From Pirellulaceae bacterium (lineage in GTDB: Bacteria; Planctomycetota; Planctomycetia; Pirellulales; Pirellulaceae): a stretch of DNA of 64,000 nucleotides. A model generated the notes under the pieces. It made no database searches, was not told where the DNA came from, and saw only the letters and a list, made by a program, of their open reading frames with translations. The number at the start of each line of letters is the position of its first letter. Position 1 is the first letter of the stretch. The position numbers and the translations under genes are program-made. Below are positions 27,055-35,763 of this stretch, piece by piece. The stretch lies in assembly GCA_019636385.1 (NCBI GenBank), contig JAHBXT010000003.1:310001-374000 (forward strand). The letters are read 5' to 3'.

Positions 27055-27894
27055 ATGTCAGTTTGGCCCATCGGCGTTTTTACTAGTATCGATGCGGGAT
27101 TAGGTGTTCAACTGGATGTGGCACATGAACTTGCTATTCCCACAATACAGTTGCATGCGCCACATCGTGAAACGCGAACCGCTGAGCACGCCCAGCGGTT
27201 TTTAAAGCGACTCGAGGAGTTCGGGATCAAGTTAACATGTGTCTTTGGCGGCTTTGAGGGAGAAAGCTACGCCGATATACCAACTGTTGAGCGGACGGTG
27301 GGGCTAGTGCCTCCCGCCACTCGGGCGCAACGGCTGAAAGAAATGCAGGAAATCAGTGATTTCACGAAGCTGCTGGGATGTTCGGTGGTTGGCCTGCACT
27401 TGGGATTTGTACCTCACGATCGAACGTCTTTGGTGTATCAAGATGTGGTGCAGGTAAGCCGTCAATTGTGCGACCACGCTGCGAAAAATCAGCAAAGCGT
27501 GCACTTGGAGACCGGGCAGGAGACCGCCGATGGCTTACTGCAGTTCTTGCAGGATACGCAGCGCGAAAACCTGTTTATTAACTTTGACCCGGCAAATATG
27601 ATTTTATATGGCACCGGTCAGCCGATTGAGGCACTCAAGAGGGTTGGGGCCTTCGTCCGCAGCGTGCATTGCAAGGACGCTCTGTGGAGCGACCAACCCG
27701 GTGTGACCTGGGGCCGCGAGATGCCGTTGGGCGAGGGGCAGGTTGACATGGCAGCGTACCTCCGGACGCTCAAGGAAATTGGCTATCACGGGCCATTAAC
27801 CATTGAACGCGAAATCCCGCAAGATCCGGAACGCCAAAAAGTAGAAATCGGTCACGCTGTTCGTCTGCTAACACAGCTTCGCCAGACGGTTTAA
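27055..27894 (+). CDS. Sugar phosphate isomerase/epimerase-like TIM-barrel protein
   Basis: The start at 27055 gives MSVWPIGVFTSIDAGLGVQL and 279 residues. It is a xylose-isomerase-like TIM barrel (AP_endonuc_2 superfamily). Signs are LAIPTIQLHAP for the first strand, LGCSVVGLHLGFVP, VHLETGQETADGLL, FINFDPANMILYG with the conserved NFDPAN motif, VRSVHCKDALW, LGEGQVDMAAYLRTLKEIGYHGPLTIE near the end. Conserved Glu, Asp, His and Glu residues in those strands are the expected metal ligands. No signal peptide is present. The specific sugar cannot be told. Confidence 0.88.
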   Translation: MSVWPIGVFTSIDAGLGVQLDVAHELAIPTIQLHAPHRETRTAEHAQRFLKRLEEFGIKLTCVFGGFEGESYADIPTVERTVGLVPPATRAQRLKEMQEISDFTKLLGCSVVGLHLGFVPHDRTSLVYQDVVQVSRQLCDHAAKNQQSVHLETGQETADGLLQFLQDTQRENLFINFDPANMILYGTGQPIEALKRVGAFVRSVHCKDALWSDQPGVTWGREMPLGEGQVDMAAYLRTLKEIGYHGPLTIEREIPQDPERQKVEIGHAVRLLTQLRQTV

Positions 27895-27925
27895 GATGCA
27901 TTAGTAACCAACTGACAGGCCCGCG

Positions 27926-28849
27926 TCAGTCGTTGGGCCTGAGACGCGATACGTCTATTTCTTGTTCCAAAATTCGTGCTACTGCGCCGGAGTTGCGTCG
28001 CGAGCCAAACTGTGGCCAACTGGTTATTTCTGACAGCTCCGGCATGAGCTGAATTAATTGTTCTCGCAGCATTTGCGTCAATCGTTCAACGCGCGGCGTC
28101 AAATTGCACTCGGCGATTGAGGCCGCTGTCTTCATCACTTTGACCAACTGGGCACGTTCATAGACCGGTCGAGATAATCCGCCACTATCCTCTAACAGAT
28201 CAACCAGTGGGACATCTAGGGCCACTTGAAACTTGCGCATTTGAGACAGGCTCAGGTCACACATCGGATCTTCCATTCGCCGCAACTCGGCTAGGTCGAT
28301 GCCGAGTCGTTTGCACATGCTTTTCTCGCTCAGGCCTTGGCTAGTGCGAACTTCGGCCAGCCGATTCAGTTTGCGCGGTGCAGTATCTGGAGGTTGATTG
28401 TGCCCGCAGTCATCATTAGCCTTCGACGCACTACTGGTCCGAGCACCAGCGTCGATCGGCAAGTTCGTGGTACTTGCATGCGCGTTGACCGTTAAATCGG
28501 ATGCTATCGGCGTACGAGCGTCAGTGCTACCTGGGTCACAAGGCTCATTGTCCGCTGTTACATCGTCAGCTATTCCATTGACAGCTACTACACGGCTGTC
28601 ACCGTGGGCATCGTCCCGGGCGCTCCGACCAAGTCTGTCACCACAATCGGTGTCGGCCACAGCTTCGAAGTCGGAAACCGCACTATCGGCCGTCGGGGAA
28701 TCTTGAACAAATAGAACCGCCAGCTGAGGTGGCTCGTGCGGCGCGAATGACTGTGAGTTTCCCGCACCAGTCTCAGCGCTGGCATGCTCAGCGCTCAGGT
28801 GGAGAATCCCCAGCTCACTCCCGCGCAGGGTGTGGGGCAACGAAGACAT
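27926..28849 (-). CDS. HTH (XRE-like) DNA-binding protein with long disordered N-terminus
   Basis: The chosen start at 28849 (MSSLPHTLRG) has GGAG ten bases upstream; an ATG at 28915 is also possible. Residues about 30-165 are low in hydrophobic order and rich in Asp, Ala, Ser and Thr, and look disordered. A Cro/C1-type helix-turn-helix follows (LNRLAEVRTSQGLSEKSMCKRLGIDLAELRRMEDP and the next 25 residues), then a helical C-terminal region (VERLTQMLREQLIQLMPELSEI). It could be a regulator, but the target is unknown. It converges with the epimerase-like gene. Confidence 0.7.
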   Translation of the reverse strand: MSSLPHTLRGSELGILHLSAEHASAETGAGNSQSFAPHEPPQLAVLFVQDSPTADSAVSDFEAVADTDCGDRLGRSARDDAHGDSRVVAVNGIADDVTADNEPCDPGSTDARTPIASDLTVNAHASTTNLPIDAGARTSSASKANDDCGHNQPPDTAPRKLNRLAEVRTSQGLSEKSMCKRLGIDLAELRRMEDPMCDLSLSQMRKFQVALDVPLVDLLEDSGGLSRPVYERAQLVKVMKTAASIAECNLTPRVERLTQMLREQLIQLMPELSEITSWPQFGSRRNSGAVARILEQEIDVSRLRPND

Positions 28850-29133
28850 CTTATAAGGGCTCCGACGCCAAGCAGACTCTCTCACCGCCTGAGAGTGATC
28901 CGTGGGCGTCAGCACGGCTCATTTAAACCCTTTGAGGCAAGTATAGTTGGTCAGGTTCCCTTAGCCAAGGTCTTAGAGAAAAGATTTCCCCATTGGTTTG
29001 AAGTCAGAGACCTTGCTGCTGGCTACTTATTTTGCGCGACGTGCTCCCGGAATTTACTAAACTTTCACGGCCATTGCTGCTAGAATTCATCATCGGCTTC
29101 GGATATCACTGCCAACCAGAGGAGGACCCTGAT

Positions 29134-29970
29134 ATGCCGCGATCACGTAGCGCAACAAACTTAATTGCACTGATGTTGGCACTGCTGGCGTCATCGATAG
29201 CACTGTCGATTTTTGGACCGCCGTTGATCTCTCAAGATTCAATTGCTGGATCGACAGCAACCTCCAAGTCCGATCCAGCAACTTCCGCTGCGGAATCGAC
29301 TGACGTGAATCAGGCAGCAACATCTAAGAACCAATCGTCAAATTCTGCTGACCAAAAGAAATCCGTCGAGGGTAAAGTGAAATCCGAACTTCCAGCCGAT
29401 CATCCATCACAGATTGAAGCTTTGCGAAAAAAGAAAGCCATTGCTGCCAACCCCAGAGGGAAACTCAAGCCGGGGACATTCAACAAGCTGGACGAATTCG
29501 AAAGTTGGGTTCTCGTTCACAAAGGAACTGAACGAGCCTTCACGGGAGAATTTTGGAATCACAAGGCTCAGGGGACCTACATCTGTCGGCGCTGCAACGC
29601 ACCGCTTTACAACAGTTCAGACAAGTTCGATAGCCAGTGCGGATGGCCCAGTTTTGATGACGAAATCCCTGACACCGTCACACGAGTTCCCGACAAAGAT
29701 GGCTATCGAATTGAGATCGTTTGCTCGAACTGTGGTGGACACCTTGGTCACGTGTTCAACGGTGAAGGTTTTACTCGCAAGAATACTCGGCATTGCGTAA
29801 ACTCTGTATCCATCAAATTCGTACCCAGCGACCAACCGTTACCGGACCTGCTCGCGCCCCAAGAGGCCATCAGCAAAACGCTTGACAAAGATAAGGGGCG
29901 AGACGACAGAGCCAAGGCGGATGCGAATGACAATTTGTCAGACGCTGACCGGGCTGCCGACAACCAGTAA
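29134..29970 (+). CDS. msrB: Secreted peptide-methionine (R)-S-oxide reductase MsrB
   Basis: MsrB repairs methionine-R-sulfoxide in proteins. The start at 29134 follows GAGGAGG and gives an N-terminal signal or anchor (NLIALMLALLASSIALSIF) so the enzyme is likely exported or periplasmic. A Ser/Thr/Lys-rich linker covers residues about 40-105. The MsrB domain then has zinc cysteines C151/C154 and C197/C200, CGWPSFDDEI, HLGHVFNGEG and the catalytic Cys221 in RHCVNSVSIKF. A charged tail follows. The total of 278 residues is about twice the bare domain because of the linker and tail. Confidence 0.93.
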   Translation: MPRSRSATNLIALMLALLASSIALSIFGPPLISQDSIAGSTATSKSDPATSAAESTDVNQAATSKNQSSNSADQKKSVEGKVKSELPADHPSQIEALRKKKAIAANPRGKLKPGTFNKLDEFESWVLVHKGTERAFTGEFWNHKAQGTYICRRCNAPLYNSSDKFDSQCGWPSFDDEIPDTVTRVPDKDGYRIEIVCSNCGGHLGHVFNGEGFTRKNTRHCVNSVSIKFVPSDQPLPDLLAPQEAISKTLDKDKGRDDRAKADANDNLSDADRAADNQ

Positions 29971-29976
29971 TCGTTC

Positions 29977-30531
29977 ATGCCTCAGTTGGATGTAATCGAA
30001 CCTGCGTTGCTGGGCACAGATATTTTGTCTGTGGTCCAGGCGGCCCCACTGCCCGGCCTGGACGATCAGCCGAAGTGTTCGCTAACCACGAAACGTGTGG
30101 CTCGACTGATTTCAGAGCAGTCGGTAAGTGGCCACGTTGCGGCCGCGCTATGGTTGTTGGCCTGTGACCTGGAACGTTCACACGCCATTAGCCAGTTGCT
30201 ACATGACCCAAGCGGTTCGTATTGGCACGCCATCATGCATCGTCGCGAAGGAGACTACTCCAACAGCAAATACTGGATTCGGCAGGCGGGCAGGCACCCG
30301 GTTTTTAGCCAGTTAGCGCACGTCGTCAGACAGCGGCAGCCCGAATTGGCTGAAGAACTGGCCAATCAACCAACGGCGAGTCGGCAGTCCAATTCCGATG
30401 CAGCCTGGGTTGAATCGCTGGTGGATACAGTTCACTATGCCTGCACCTGCACATCCGCGCGGTCTGATCTAATGGTGCTAGTTGGATGGTGGGAGTGGCA
30501 ATTGCTGTTCGCTTACGCACTACAACCGTAA
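29977..30531 (+). CDS. Hypothetical protein with [23 protein letters not shown] motif
   Basis: The 184-residue protein has no signal peptide or membrane helix. Its clearest part is [17 protein letters not shown] followed by [21 protein letters not shown] and RQAGRHPVF, which I recall as recurring in uncharacterised planctomycete and other bacterial proteins, but I cannot name a function. The motif is rich in aromatic, His and Arg residues, suggesting a ligand site. It starts 6 bases after the msrB stop and is probably co-transcribed with it. Confidence 0.72.
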   Translation: MPQLDVIEPALLGTDILSVVQAAPLPGLDDQPKCSLTTKRVARLISEQSVSGHVAAALWLLACDLERSHAISQLLHDPSGSYWHAIMHRREGDYSNSKYWIRQAGRHPVFSQLAHVVRQRQPELAEELANQPTASRQSNSDAAWVESLVDTVHYACTCTSARSDLMVLVGWWEWQLLFAYALQP

Positions 30532-30733
30532 CCCTAAGCCGTTTGAACTGCTTGAGAACAGTGATTTGCCAGGAATTATTTGGCGTGGAATGGAATTGGG
30601 GTCGCCGCAATGTTGCCCGTCGCGACTATACTATCCACTTGTAAACTGAACCCAGGAATGCACGATATGATCGGCCTTCACGGGGGCACCAATATGCAAC
30701 ATCTGGCGGCAAATTGTCTTCGAGCAATAACGA

Positions 30734-31615
30734 ATGAACCTGTCAAGTTTGTACGATTCGGGCAAGACGGTCTTGTCTTTCGAATTGTTTCCGCCCAAGT
30801 CCGAGGAGGGCGTTGGAGATTTGATGCGAGCCGTCGAAGAATTGGCTCGATACAAGCCCGACTATTTCACCTGTACTTATGGTGCTGGTGGATCGACGCG
30901 TGATCGTACTCTGTCGATTGCTGCCAATGTTCGTCGGGATTTTTCCATTCCAGTTGCTTCGCATCTAACCTGCGTGGGTTCCACAGTCGATCAGCTGCGC
31001 GGATATCTGGCAGACGCGCGCGCGGCAGGCATCGACTACATCGTAGCCCTGCGCGGCGATCCCCCTCAAGGCGACACCCAGTTCAAACCGGTGGTAGGTG
31101 GATTGCAGTACGCCAATCAGCTAGTGTCTTTAGTTCGGAGTGAGTTCCCCGATTTTGGAGTGGCCGTAGCTGGCTACCCGGAAGTGCATCAGGAGGCACC
31201 CAATGCGGACGTCGACTTGCAAAATCTAGTGCGCAAGGTGCAATGCGGTGCCGACATCGTCATCACGCAACTGTTTTACGACAATGCTGATTTTTTTCAG
31301 TTTCGTCAGCGTTGTGTCCAGGCCGGTATCACCGTGCCGATTGTGCCCGGGCTGCTGCCCGTATTGAGCCTCGGGCAAGTACAACGCATTACGAAACTCT
31401 GCAAAGCTAAACTACCGGAAACGCTCGTCGAGCGACTCAGTCATCGTGACGACTCCCAGTGGCAGTTTCAAGTTGGCGTCCAGCATGCGCTGGCGCAAGC
31501 CCAAGAGCTCATTGAGGCGGGTGTACCTGGAATCCACTTCTACGTGCTGAATCGCTCAACTGCTACCAGTCAAATTCTGGATAACCTGTCGCTCGATTCC
31601 GCTTCCGCACGGTAA
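30734..31615 (+). CDS. metF: 5,10-methylenetetrahydrofolate reductase
   Basis: MetF reduces methylene-THF to methyl-THF, supplying the methyl group for methionine synthesis. The 293-residue protein is the full bacterial length. FELFPPKSEEG (with the catalytic Glu), YFTCTYGAGGSTRDRT, HLTCVGST, DYIVALRGDPPQGD, AVAGYPEVHQEAP and ADIVITQLFYDN are all conserved. The ATG at 30734 is the natural start. About 200 bases of upstream sequence carry no riboswitch I can recognise. Its neighbour downstream is convergent. Confidence 0.95.
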   Translation: MNLSSLYDSGKTVLSFELFPPKSEEGVGDLMRAVEELARYKPDYFTCTYGAGGSTRDRTLSIAANVRRDFSIPVASHLTCVGSTVDQLRGYLADARAAGIDYIVALRGDPPQGDTQFKPVVGGLQYANQLVSLVRSEFPDFGVAVAGYPEVHQEAPNADVDLQNLVRKVQCGADIVITQLFYDNADFFQFRQRCVQAGITVPIVPGLLPVLSLGQVQRITKLCKAKLPETLVERLSHRDDSQWQFQVGVQHALAQAQELIEAGVPGIHFYVLNRSTATSQILDNLSLDSASAR

Positions 31616-31746
31616 GCCAGCTCGTTGAGCTACCTTGCGTTTTCGATCCAGCGGCTTCCCGGCAATGAAAACCAGATCATTCGGGTTCCATTTAACTAGG
31701 ACCTTTCAACCTTCACGCCATAAGCTTCAAACAGCTGTCGACATTG

Positions 31747-33498
31747 CTATGGCGAAACCGCCAGCGCCGAATCGGAAATCACCAGTACTGCGAAAGATCG
31801 GTTGTCGATCAAGAGCGGGTATTTGCACTCCAGCAGCGGCGGCTCCGGCTGATAGGTCCGATCTACCAAGACCCATCGGAAGCCATATTGCCGGGCGAGT
31901 TTTAGCAGCTCTTCGGTTGTCCATCCCCGCAGTGCTCCACTAGCGTCTCGCGGCGGCTTGCAGGCTTCGATCCGGCGATACCACTCGATAATGGAATCGT
32001 TATCTTGAGGCACATCTTTCCAGCTCACCACCTCAGCACGACCGGCGTACCACTTGAAAGTTTGCTGGTACTTAGGCGTCAACCACAGCGAATCCGTTGG
32101 CGTATGCTGGGCAATCCAATCACACACAGCCAGCCAGTCACGATGGCGTCTCCACTGGTCGTTGCTCGTTGACCGTCGCGTCAATAACGCCCCAGCCTCC
32201 CACCGATCGTTCTCGGCCTGGTCGTCTACCTCATCGTCCCAACTGACGGAGTGAGGCCCAGGCGATTGTATCAGCAGTAGATCAGCCGGCGGAACAGCTG
32301 GGGCTGTAAATCGCGCCCAGTGGAGCGTCACCAGCCCGCACACAACAACTATCGCCAACGGCATACAGCGCCTGCCAGCCGGCGAAATATCTTTCAAATT
32401 CCAATAGCTGCCCGTATAGCTGATGTTCGTCAGCCAATTGCCAGCCACTAGCGCCAGTGCCAAGGGCACAGCTACATCGGACCAACGAAACCAGTAGAAC
32501 CTCAGTAACCGTGCAGCCATATCCTGCCGCAAACCCAACTGGATTGCCAAGTCGATTAAGCCACCAATCAAACTAATGAGCACGGACAGCCAGGCGATGA
32601 TCATTAGCTTCGATACCGGTCGCTCACGCCACTGAGCCCTCCGAGTCAATATCCACCAAGTCGCTGTGATCAGCGCTGCCAAGACTGCACCGGCAGCCAT
32701 GTGCCGCTCCATGGCAAAGCTACGTGGCAACAGATGATGAGCTAAGCGAAAGAACACATGCACTTGTGGCGCAGATATCTGGTCTTGCTGACCGCTGCCA
32801 CCCAATCCCTGCAGCGCCGGCAGAGCCCCTAACAACCCGATGGCGGCAGCGGTGGCCAACGCAATCCACTGCTCACGCACGCGCACAAATCGGTGTGGTT
32901 CTGTCAGCCACAACCCGGCCACAGTGACTCCAGCCCAACCCCCCACAACCGGATGCCACGCCACGGCGCTGCCCAACCACAGCCACGCCCAATGCCACCG
33001 CCCCTGAATTGCGGCAGCCAAACCCAACAGTACTAATGGATAGGCAATCGCCTTGGCTTCGAAGCCGCCCAGAAACCATTCGCCCGCCCAATTACCGTAG
33101 TGTACGAGCAGGAACCACAGACTGAAAGCCAGTGGTCGAATCGCTCCGGCGACCCCGCAGACGCACCCCAGCCGCATCCAAGCCAGGCCCATCAGCCCCC
33201 AAGCCACACATCGTCCGGCCCAAGCTACGGTGGGCAATTCCCACAGCCGAGCCGCCAGTCCAGCTACAGTGGTCGTAAGAAAATGGGAGTCGCCTGACTC
33301 AAGAAACAGGTCGCCACCATTGGCAAATGTCGCATTCCAAGCGTGTTTTGCCTTGGGGAGGTAGTGGGACTCGTTAACTCCCGGTGTCGGGCTGCCCACC
33401 AATACCATCGCCAGGGTCAGGTAAATTAGCGGCTCACCCAAGCTCCCTAAATACCCCAAAAATCGAGATCTTCCAGCGTTTGAGGTGGTGGGCGTCAT
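31747..33498 (-). CDS. Polytopic membrane protein with soluble C-terminal domain
   Basis: The 583-residue protein has about 10-11 predicted membrane helices over residues 15-420 and a soluble domain from about 440 to the end (WLAVCDWIAQHTPTDSLWLTPKYQQTFKWYAGRAEVVSWKD is split around conserved aromatic residues). The overall layout recalls GT-C-type glycosyltransferase-like proteins and the planctomycete DUF6798 group, but I see no clear catalytic DxD motif. I cannot assign a reaction. It is divergent from csrA. Confidence 0.7.
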   Translation of the reverse strand: MTPTTSNAGRSRFLGYLGSLGEPLIYLTLAMVLVGSPTPGVNESHYLPKAKHAWNATFANGGDLFLESGDSHFLTTTVAGLAARLWELPTVAWAGRCVAWGLMGLAWMRLGCVCGVAGAIRPLAFSLWFLLVHYGNWAGEWFLGGFEAKAIAYPLVLLGLAAAIQGRWHWAWLWLGSAVAWHPVVGGWAGVTVAGLWLTEPHRFVRVREQWIALATAAAIGLLGALPALQGLGGSGQQDQISAPQVHVFFRLAHHLLPRSFAMERHMAAGAVLAALITATWWILTRRAQWRERPVSKLMIIAWLSVLISLIGGLIDLAIQLGLRQDMAARLLRFYWFRWSDVAVPLALALVAGNWLTNISYTGSYWNLKDISPAGRRCMPLAIVVVCGLVTLHWARFTAPAVPPADLLLIQSPGPHSVSWDDEVDDQAENDRWEAGALLTRRSTSNDQWRRHRDWLAVCDWIAQHTPTDSLWLTPKYQQTFKWYAGRAEVVSWKDVPQDNDSIIEWYRRIEACKPPRDASGALRGWTTEELLKLARQYGFRWVLVDRTYQPEPPLLECKYPLLIDNRSFAVLVISDSALAVSP

Positions 33499-33625
33499 CG
33501 TTCAGGCTGGCGAGTTAAACTAGGCTATGTCTGCCGGATTTGAGGAGAGCTGGGAAATTTTTGACGGTTTTGGAGCGCAAGTTGCAAAAAATCAACAAAA
33601 AGATGGCTGAGGTCGGCTTGATTTC

Positions 33626-33653
33626 TTGACTCAACCGACATTGTGCGTAGAGT
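33626..33653 (+). promoter_or_regulatory. Possible sigma-70-like promoter for csrA
   Basis: TTGACT at 33626-33631 and TAGAGT at 33648-33653 are spaced by 16 bases, about 125 bases before the csrA start. The -35 is good and the -10 is moderate. Confidence 0.35.
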
Positions 33654-33776
33654 GAATATATTGAGAAGGCTGAAATGTTAGTCTGGCTAGGGAACTGCCC
33701 GCGACCGACAGCAGTTAGAACCCAGATCCGCAGCGAATGGGGACTGGTCAATTTAATACCAAAGGAAGGGTCACGT

Positions 33777-33980
33777 ATGTTAGTACTCTCAAGAAAGAAA
33801 AACGAGAGCATCGTCATCAACAACGATATCACCATCGTTGTCGTAGAGATTCGCGGTGACAAGGTTCGTCTCGGTGTGGAAGCTCCCCGTGAAGTTCCGG
33901 TACATCGTCGTGAGGTCTACGAAGCGATTCAGCGGAATCATCAAGCTGATGATTCGAGCGCCAGTGCTGCTCAGGATTAG
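33777..33980 (+). CDS. csrA: Carbon storage regulator CsrA
   Basis: CsrA is a small dimeric RNA-binding protein that represses or activates translation by binding GGA motifs near start codons. The start at 33777 has AAAGGAAGGG upstream and gives [15 protein letters not shown]; the rest ([29 protein letters not shown]) is the canonical fold with the RNA-binding LGVEAP and VHR residues. It is 67 residues, with a short Ser/Ala/Asp tail. The GGA in its own ribosome-binding site is compatible with autoregulation, which is inferred. Confidence 0.97.
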   Translation: MLVLSRKKNESIVINNDITIVVVEIRGDKVRLGVEAPREVPVHRREVYEAIQRNHQADDSSASAAQD

Positions 33981-34202
33981 AACACAACTACGTCAACTTT
34001 GCAAACGGGGAAGTGCCTGCTTGACCCCAGTTTGTTTGCCGATTCGTTTTTGCTAAGTTCGACTCGCATCCATAGTAGCCTACTTCGAGCCTGTATCGCG
34101 ATGTTCGGCCCTCCCGAGCACTGCGATATGGGCTCAAAGCGTTTTAACAGTTGGCCACGCTCGCCAAGTGGCGCGGGGGCAATTCGTCGTCGAGGTGCTT
34201 GA

Positions 34203-34225
34203 GCCATACGAAGAGTTCGTATGGC
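34203..34225. repeat. 10-3-10 perfect inverted repeat
   Basis: GCCATACGAA (34203-34212) and TTCGTATGGC (34216-34225) pair perfectly around GAG. It lacks a following T-run. It may be a terminator of the rho-dependent type, a protein site or a dispersed palindrome. Confidence 0.55.
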
Positions 34226-34275
34226 CACCGTACTAGGTGTTAGCAATATCGGACGGTGGAACCACAGATCCTTCA

Positions 34276-34294
34276 CCGTGTGGCGACGGTAGCT
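34276..34294. repeat. Short inverted repeat with CGACGGTAGCTA core
   Basis: ACCGT and ACGGT pair around GTGGCG, followed by AGCTA. It shares the ACCGTC/GACGGT theme of the repeats at 480-514, 7052-7077 and 61101-61130. Confidence 0.35.
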
Positions 34295-34497
34295 ATGAAC
34301 ATGCGTTTGGCGAGGGTAGCGATGAACTGGCCAACGACCAGCGCCTACCTCACGCGCGCAGCGGCTACACCCATTCGACTCAATGAATTGAAAACAGTTT
34401 GACCACTAGGGTTGACTGACTGCAACGTGGCTGATAAAAATTCCGGCTTAAGTACTGGCGCGGGCGAATCACGTAGAAGTCGTCATCGCAAACCAGC

Positions 34498-34570
34498 GGC
34501 CCCTTCGTCTAGTGGTCTAGGACATCGCCCTTTCACGGCGGCAACATGGGTTCGAACCCCATAGGGGTCA
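34498..34570 (+). tRNA. tRNA-Glu (anticodon TTC)
   Basis: GGCCCCT (34498-34504) pairs with AGGGGTC (34563-34569), with one G-T wobble, and A34570 is the discriminator. The loop CTTTCAC gives anticodon TTC. The T arm is ATGGG-TTCGAAC-CCCAT. CCA is not encoded. A rho-independent terminator follows, and a decayed restriction-modification locus lies just beyond it. Confidence 0.94.
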
Positions 34571-34587
34571 TTAGGTCGGCCATCACC

Positions 34588-34632
34588 AACCCTTGGGAAC
34601 CATCACTACCGATGATTTCCAAGGGTTTTTTT
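34588..34632 (+). terminator. Rho-independent terminator after tRNA-Glu
   Basis: AACCCTTGGGAA (34588-34599) pairs almost completely with TTTCCAAGGGTT (34616-34627), and the stem runs into TTTTTTT through 34632. Confidence 0.85.
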
Positions 34633-34726
34633 GTGCCATAATTTTTGGTCAGGGATTCGGCATCGTCAATGAAGGCGCCACTCACGAAAGTTGCTAGCGG
34701 TTGATCAAAGGAGAATCCAACTTTCC

Positions 34727-34849
34727 ATGATTACTGGCCAACTAAAAACCAAGGTAGACCGCATCTGGGACACGATGTGGTCCGGCGGTATCTCGAACCC
34801 ACTGTCGGTGATCGAGCAGTTGACCTGGAGGCACTGGAACGAAAATTAG
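34727..34849 (+). pseudogene. Remnant of hsdM: N-terminus of a type I DNA methyltransferase subunit
   Basis: After AAAGGAGAATCC, an ATG at 34727 opens a 40-codon frame: MITGQLKTKVDRIWDTMWSG then GISNPLSVIEQLT. This is the typical HsdM N-terminus, where EQLTYLLFIKRLD would follow. Here it runs instead into WRHWNEN and a stop at 34847-34849. The switch occurs near 34820, where the sequence begins to match hsdR in another frame. The start signals are intact, so a short peptide could still be made, but it would have no methyltransferase activity. Confidence 0.8.
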
Positions 34850-35280
34850 CCGATCAGAACCAGGCGGCATTGAAACAGCTGCAGGAGCGCGACCAGCTGG
34901 ATGCCGAGCTGCAAATGCTGCACAAGCAACCGGCCGAGATTCGGGCGGAAACCGCACAGCAGACCGATTCGCACGACTATTTCGAGGCCGAAACGCGTCA
35001 CTACCTGATCGATGTGGACCTGGGCCGCGCCGGCTGGACTCTCGATCAACACCGCGACCGGGAGTACAAGGTCACCGGGATGCCCAAACCGCAGGGCATT
35101 GGCTACGCCGACTATATGCTATGGGGCGATGTCGGCAAGCCACTGGCGGTGGTCGAAGCGAAAAAGGCAACCGTCGATCCTCAGCAGGGCAAGCCGCGAA
35201 CGGCGATCGCCCCGGTGGATGTGCTGCAGCGAGCTGGCCGCGTTAAGCGGGCGTTGTTTTGGAAGATCGGGTTTCCCTAG
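34822..35280 (+). pseudogene. Remnant of hsdR: N-terminal endonuclease region
   Basis: The frame encodes a coiled segment (LERKLADQNQAALKQLQERD), then YLIDVDLGRAGWTLDQHRDR and VTGMPKPQGIGYADYMLWGD, KPLAVVEAKKATVDPQQGK. These are the HsdR_N nuclease features: the D...ExK-type set appears as GYADYMLW and VVEAKK. After Gln-Gly-Lys the match is lost, replaced by an Arg-rich stretch ending in a stop at 35278-35280. So the end of the nuclease domain and the start of the translocase domain are deleted. It is in a different frame from the hsdM start. Confidence 0.85.
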
Positions 35281-35558
35281 TCAATCAGTCTGTAGGTGTG
35301 TTCAAGAACCATCTGCCCGAATCCAGTCCGGTGAATCTGATGACCGAGAGGGAGACCGAGGGGCGGGTCTACGTCTGCACCTATCCCACGATGATGGGCA
35401 TGATCGACAAAACTTCGGGAGGCGTGGTACGATTCGGCACGGGGCATTTCGACCTGGTGATCATCGACGAAGCCCATCGGTCGGTCTACCAGAAGTATGG
35501 CGCGATATTTCGCTACTTTGACTCGTTGCAGCCTCGAATCGAAGGGCTGACAGGTTGA
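35259..35558 (+). pseudogene. Remnant of hsdR: part of the DEAD-box translocase domain
   Basis: A further frame gives FKNHLPESSPVNLMTERETE, VYVCTYPTMMGMIDK, FDLVIIDEAHRSVYQKYGAI and FRYFDSL. This matches motifs Ib to II (DEAH) of the HsdR superfamily 2 helicase domain. Before and after it the rest of the domain is missing, and the frame closes at 35556-35558 in GLTG, close to the family's GLTATP motif III. The piece confirms that the locus was a complete type I system that suffered several internal deletions. Confidence 0.85.
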
Positions 35559-35763
35559 GCCGCTAGAAAAGGCTGCGCGTCCGTGCACCGCTTAAAGATT
35601 TGCAGAAGGTTTTCAGCCATTAACGGTAGCCTCGTCCGGGTGAGCCAGGAGCAGGGTGGCGTGATTTTCTGATGGGTAAGAGGGCGTTTGCGTCTTGGTT
35701 CGGAATAGAGGATAATCAAGAATTGGCGTTCTTGAGGGGTTCGCGGCGCCGGAGCGACGGTTT

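Larger units (their letters stand above)
33981..34497. other. Hairpin-containing spacer between csrA and tRNA-Glu
   Basis: No gene is supported. The region holds two inverted repeats, at 34203-34225 and 34276-34294. A 99-codon minus-strand frame across it has no coding-like features. Confidence 0.4.

Noticed and set aside
30532..30733. Riboswitch (SAM or B12) before metF
   Set aside because: I searched for conserved box-like elements and paired stems by eye and found none convincing.
33977..34276. 99-codon minus-strand frame opposite the csrA-tRNA spacer
   Set aside because: It crosses palindromes, starts without a ribosome-binding site and has no recognisable domain.
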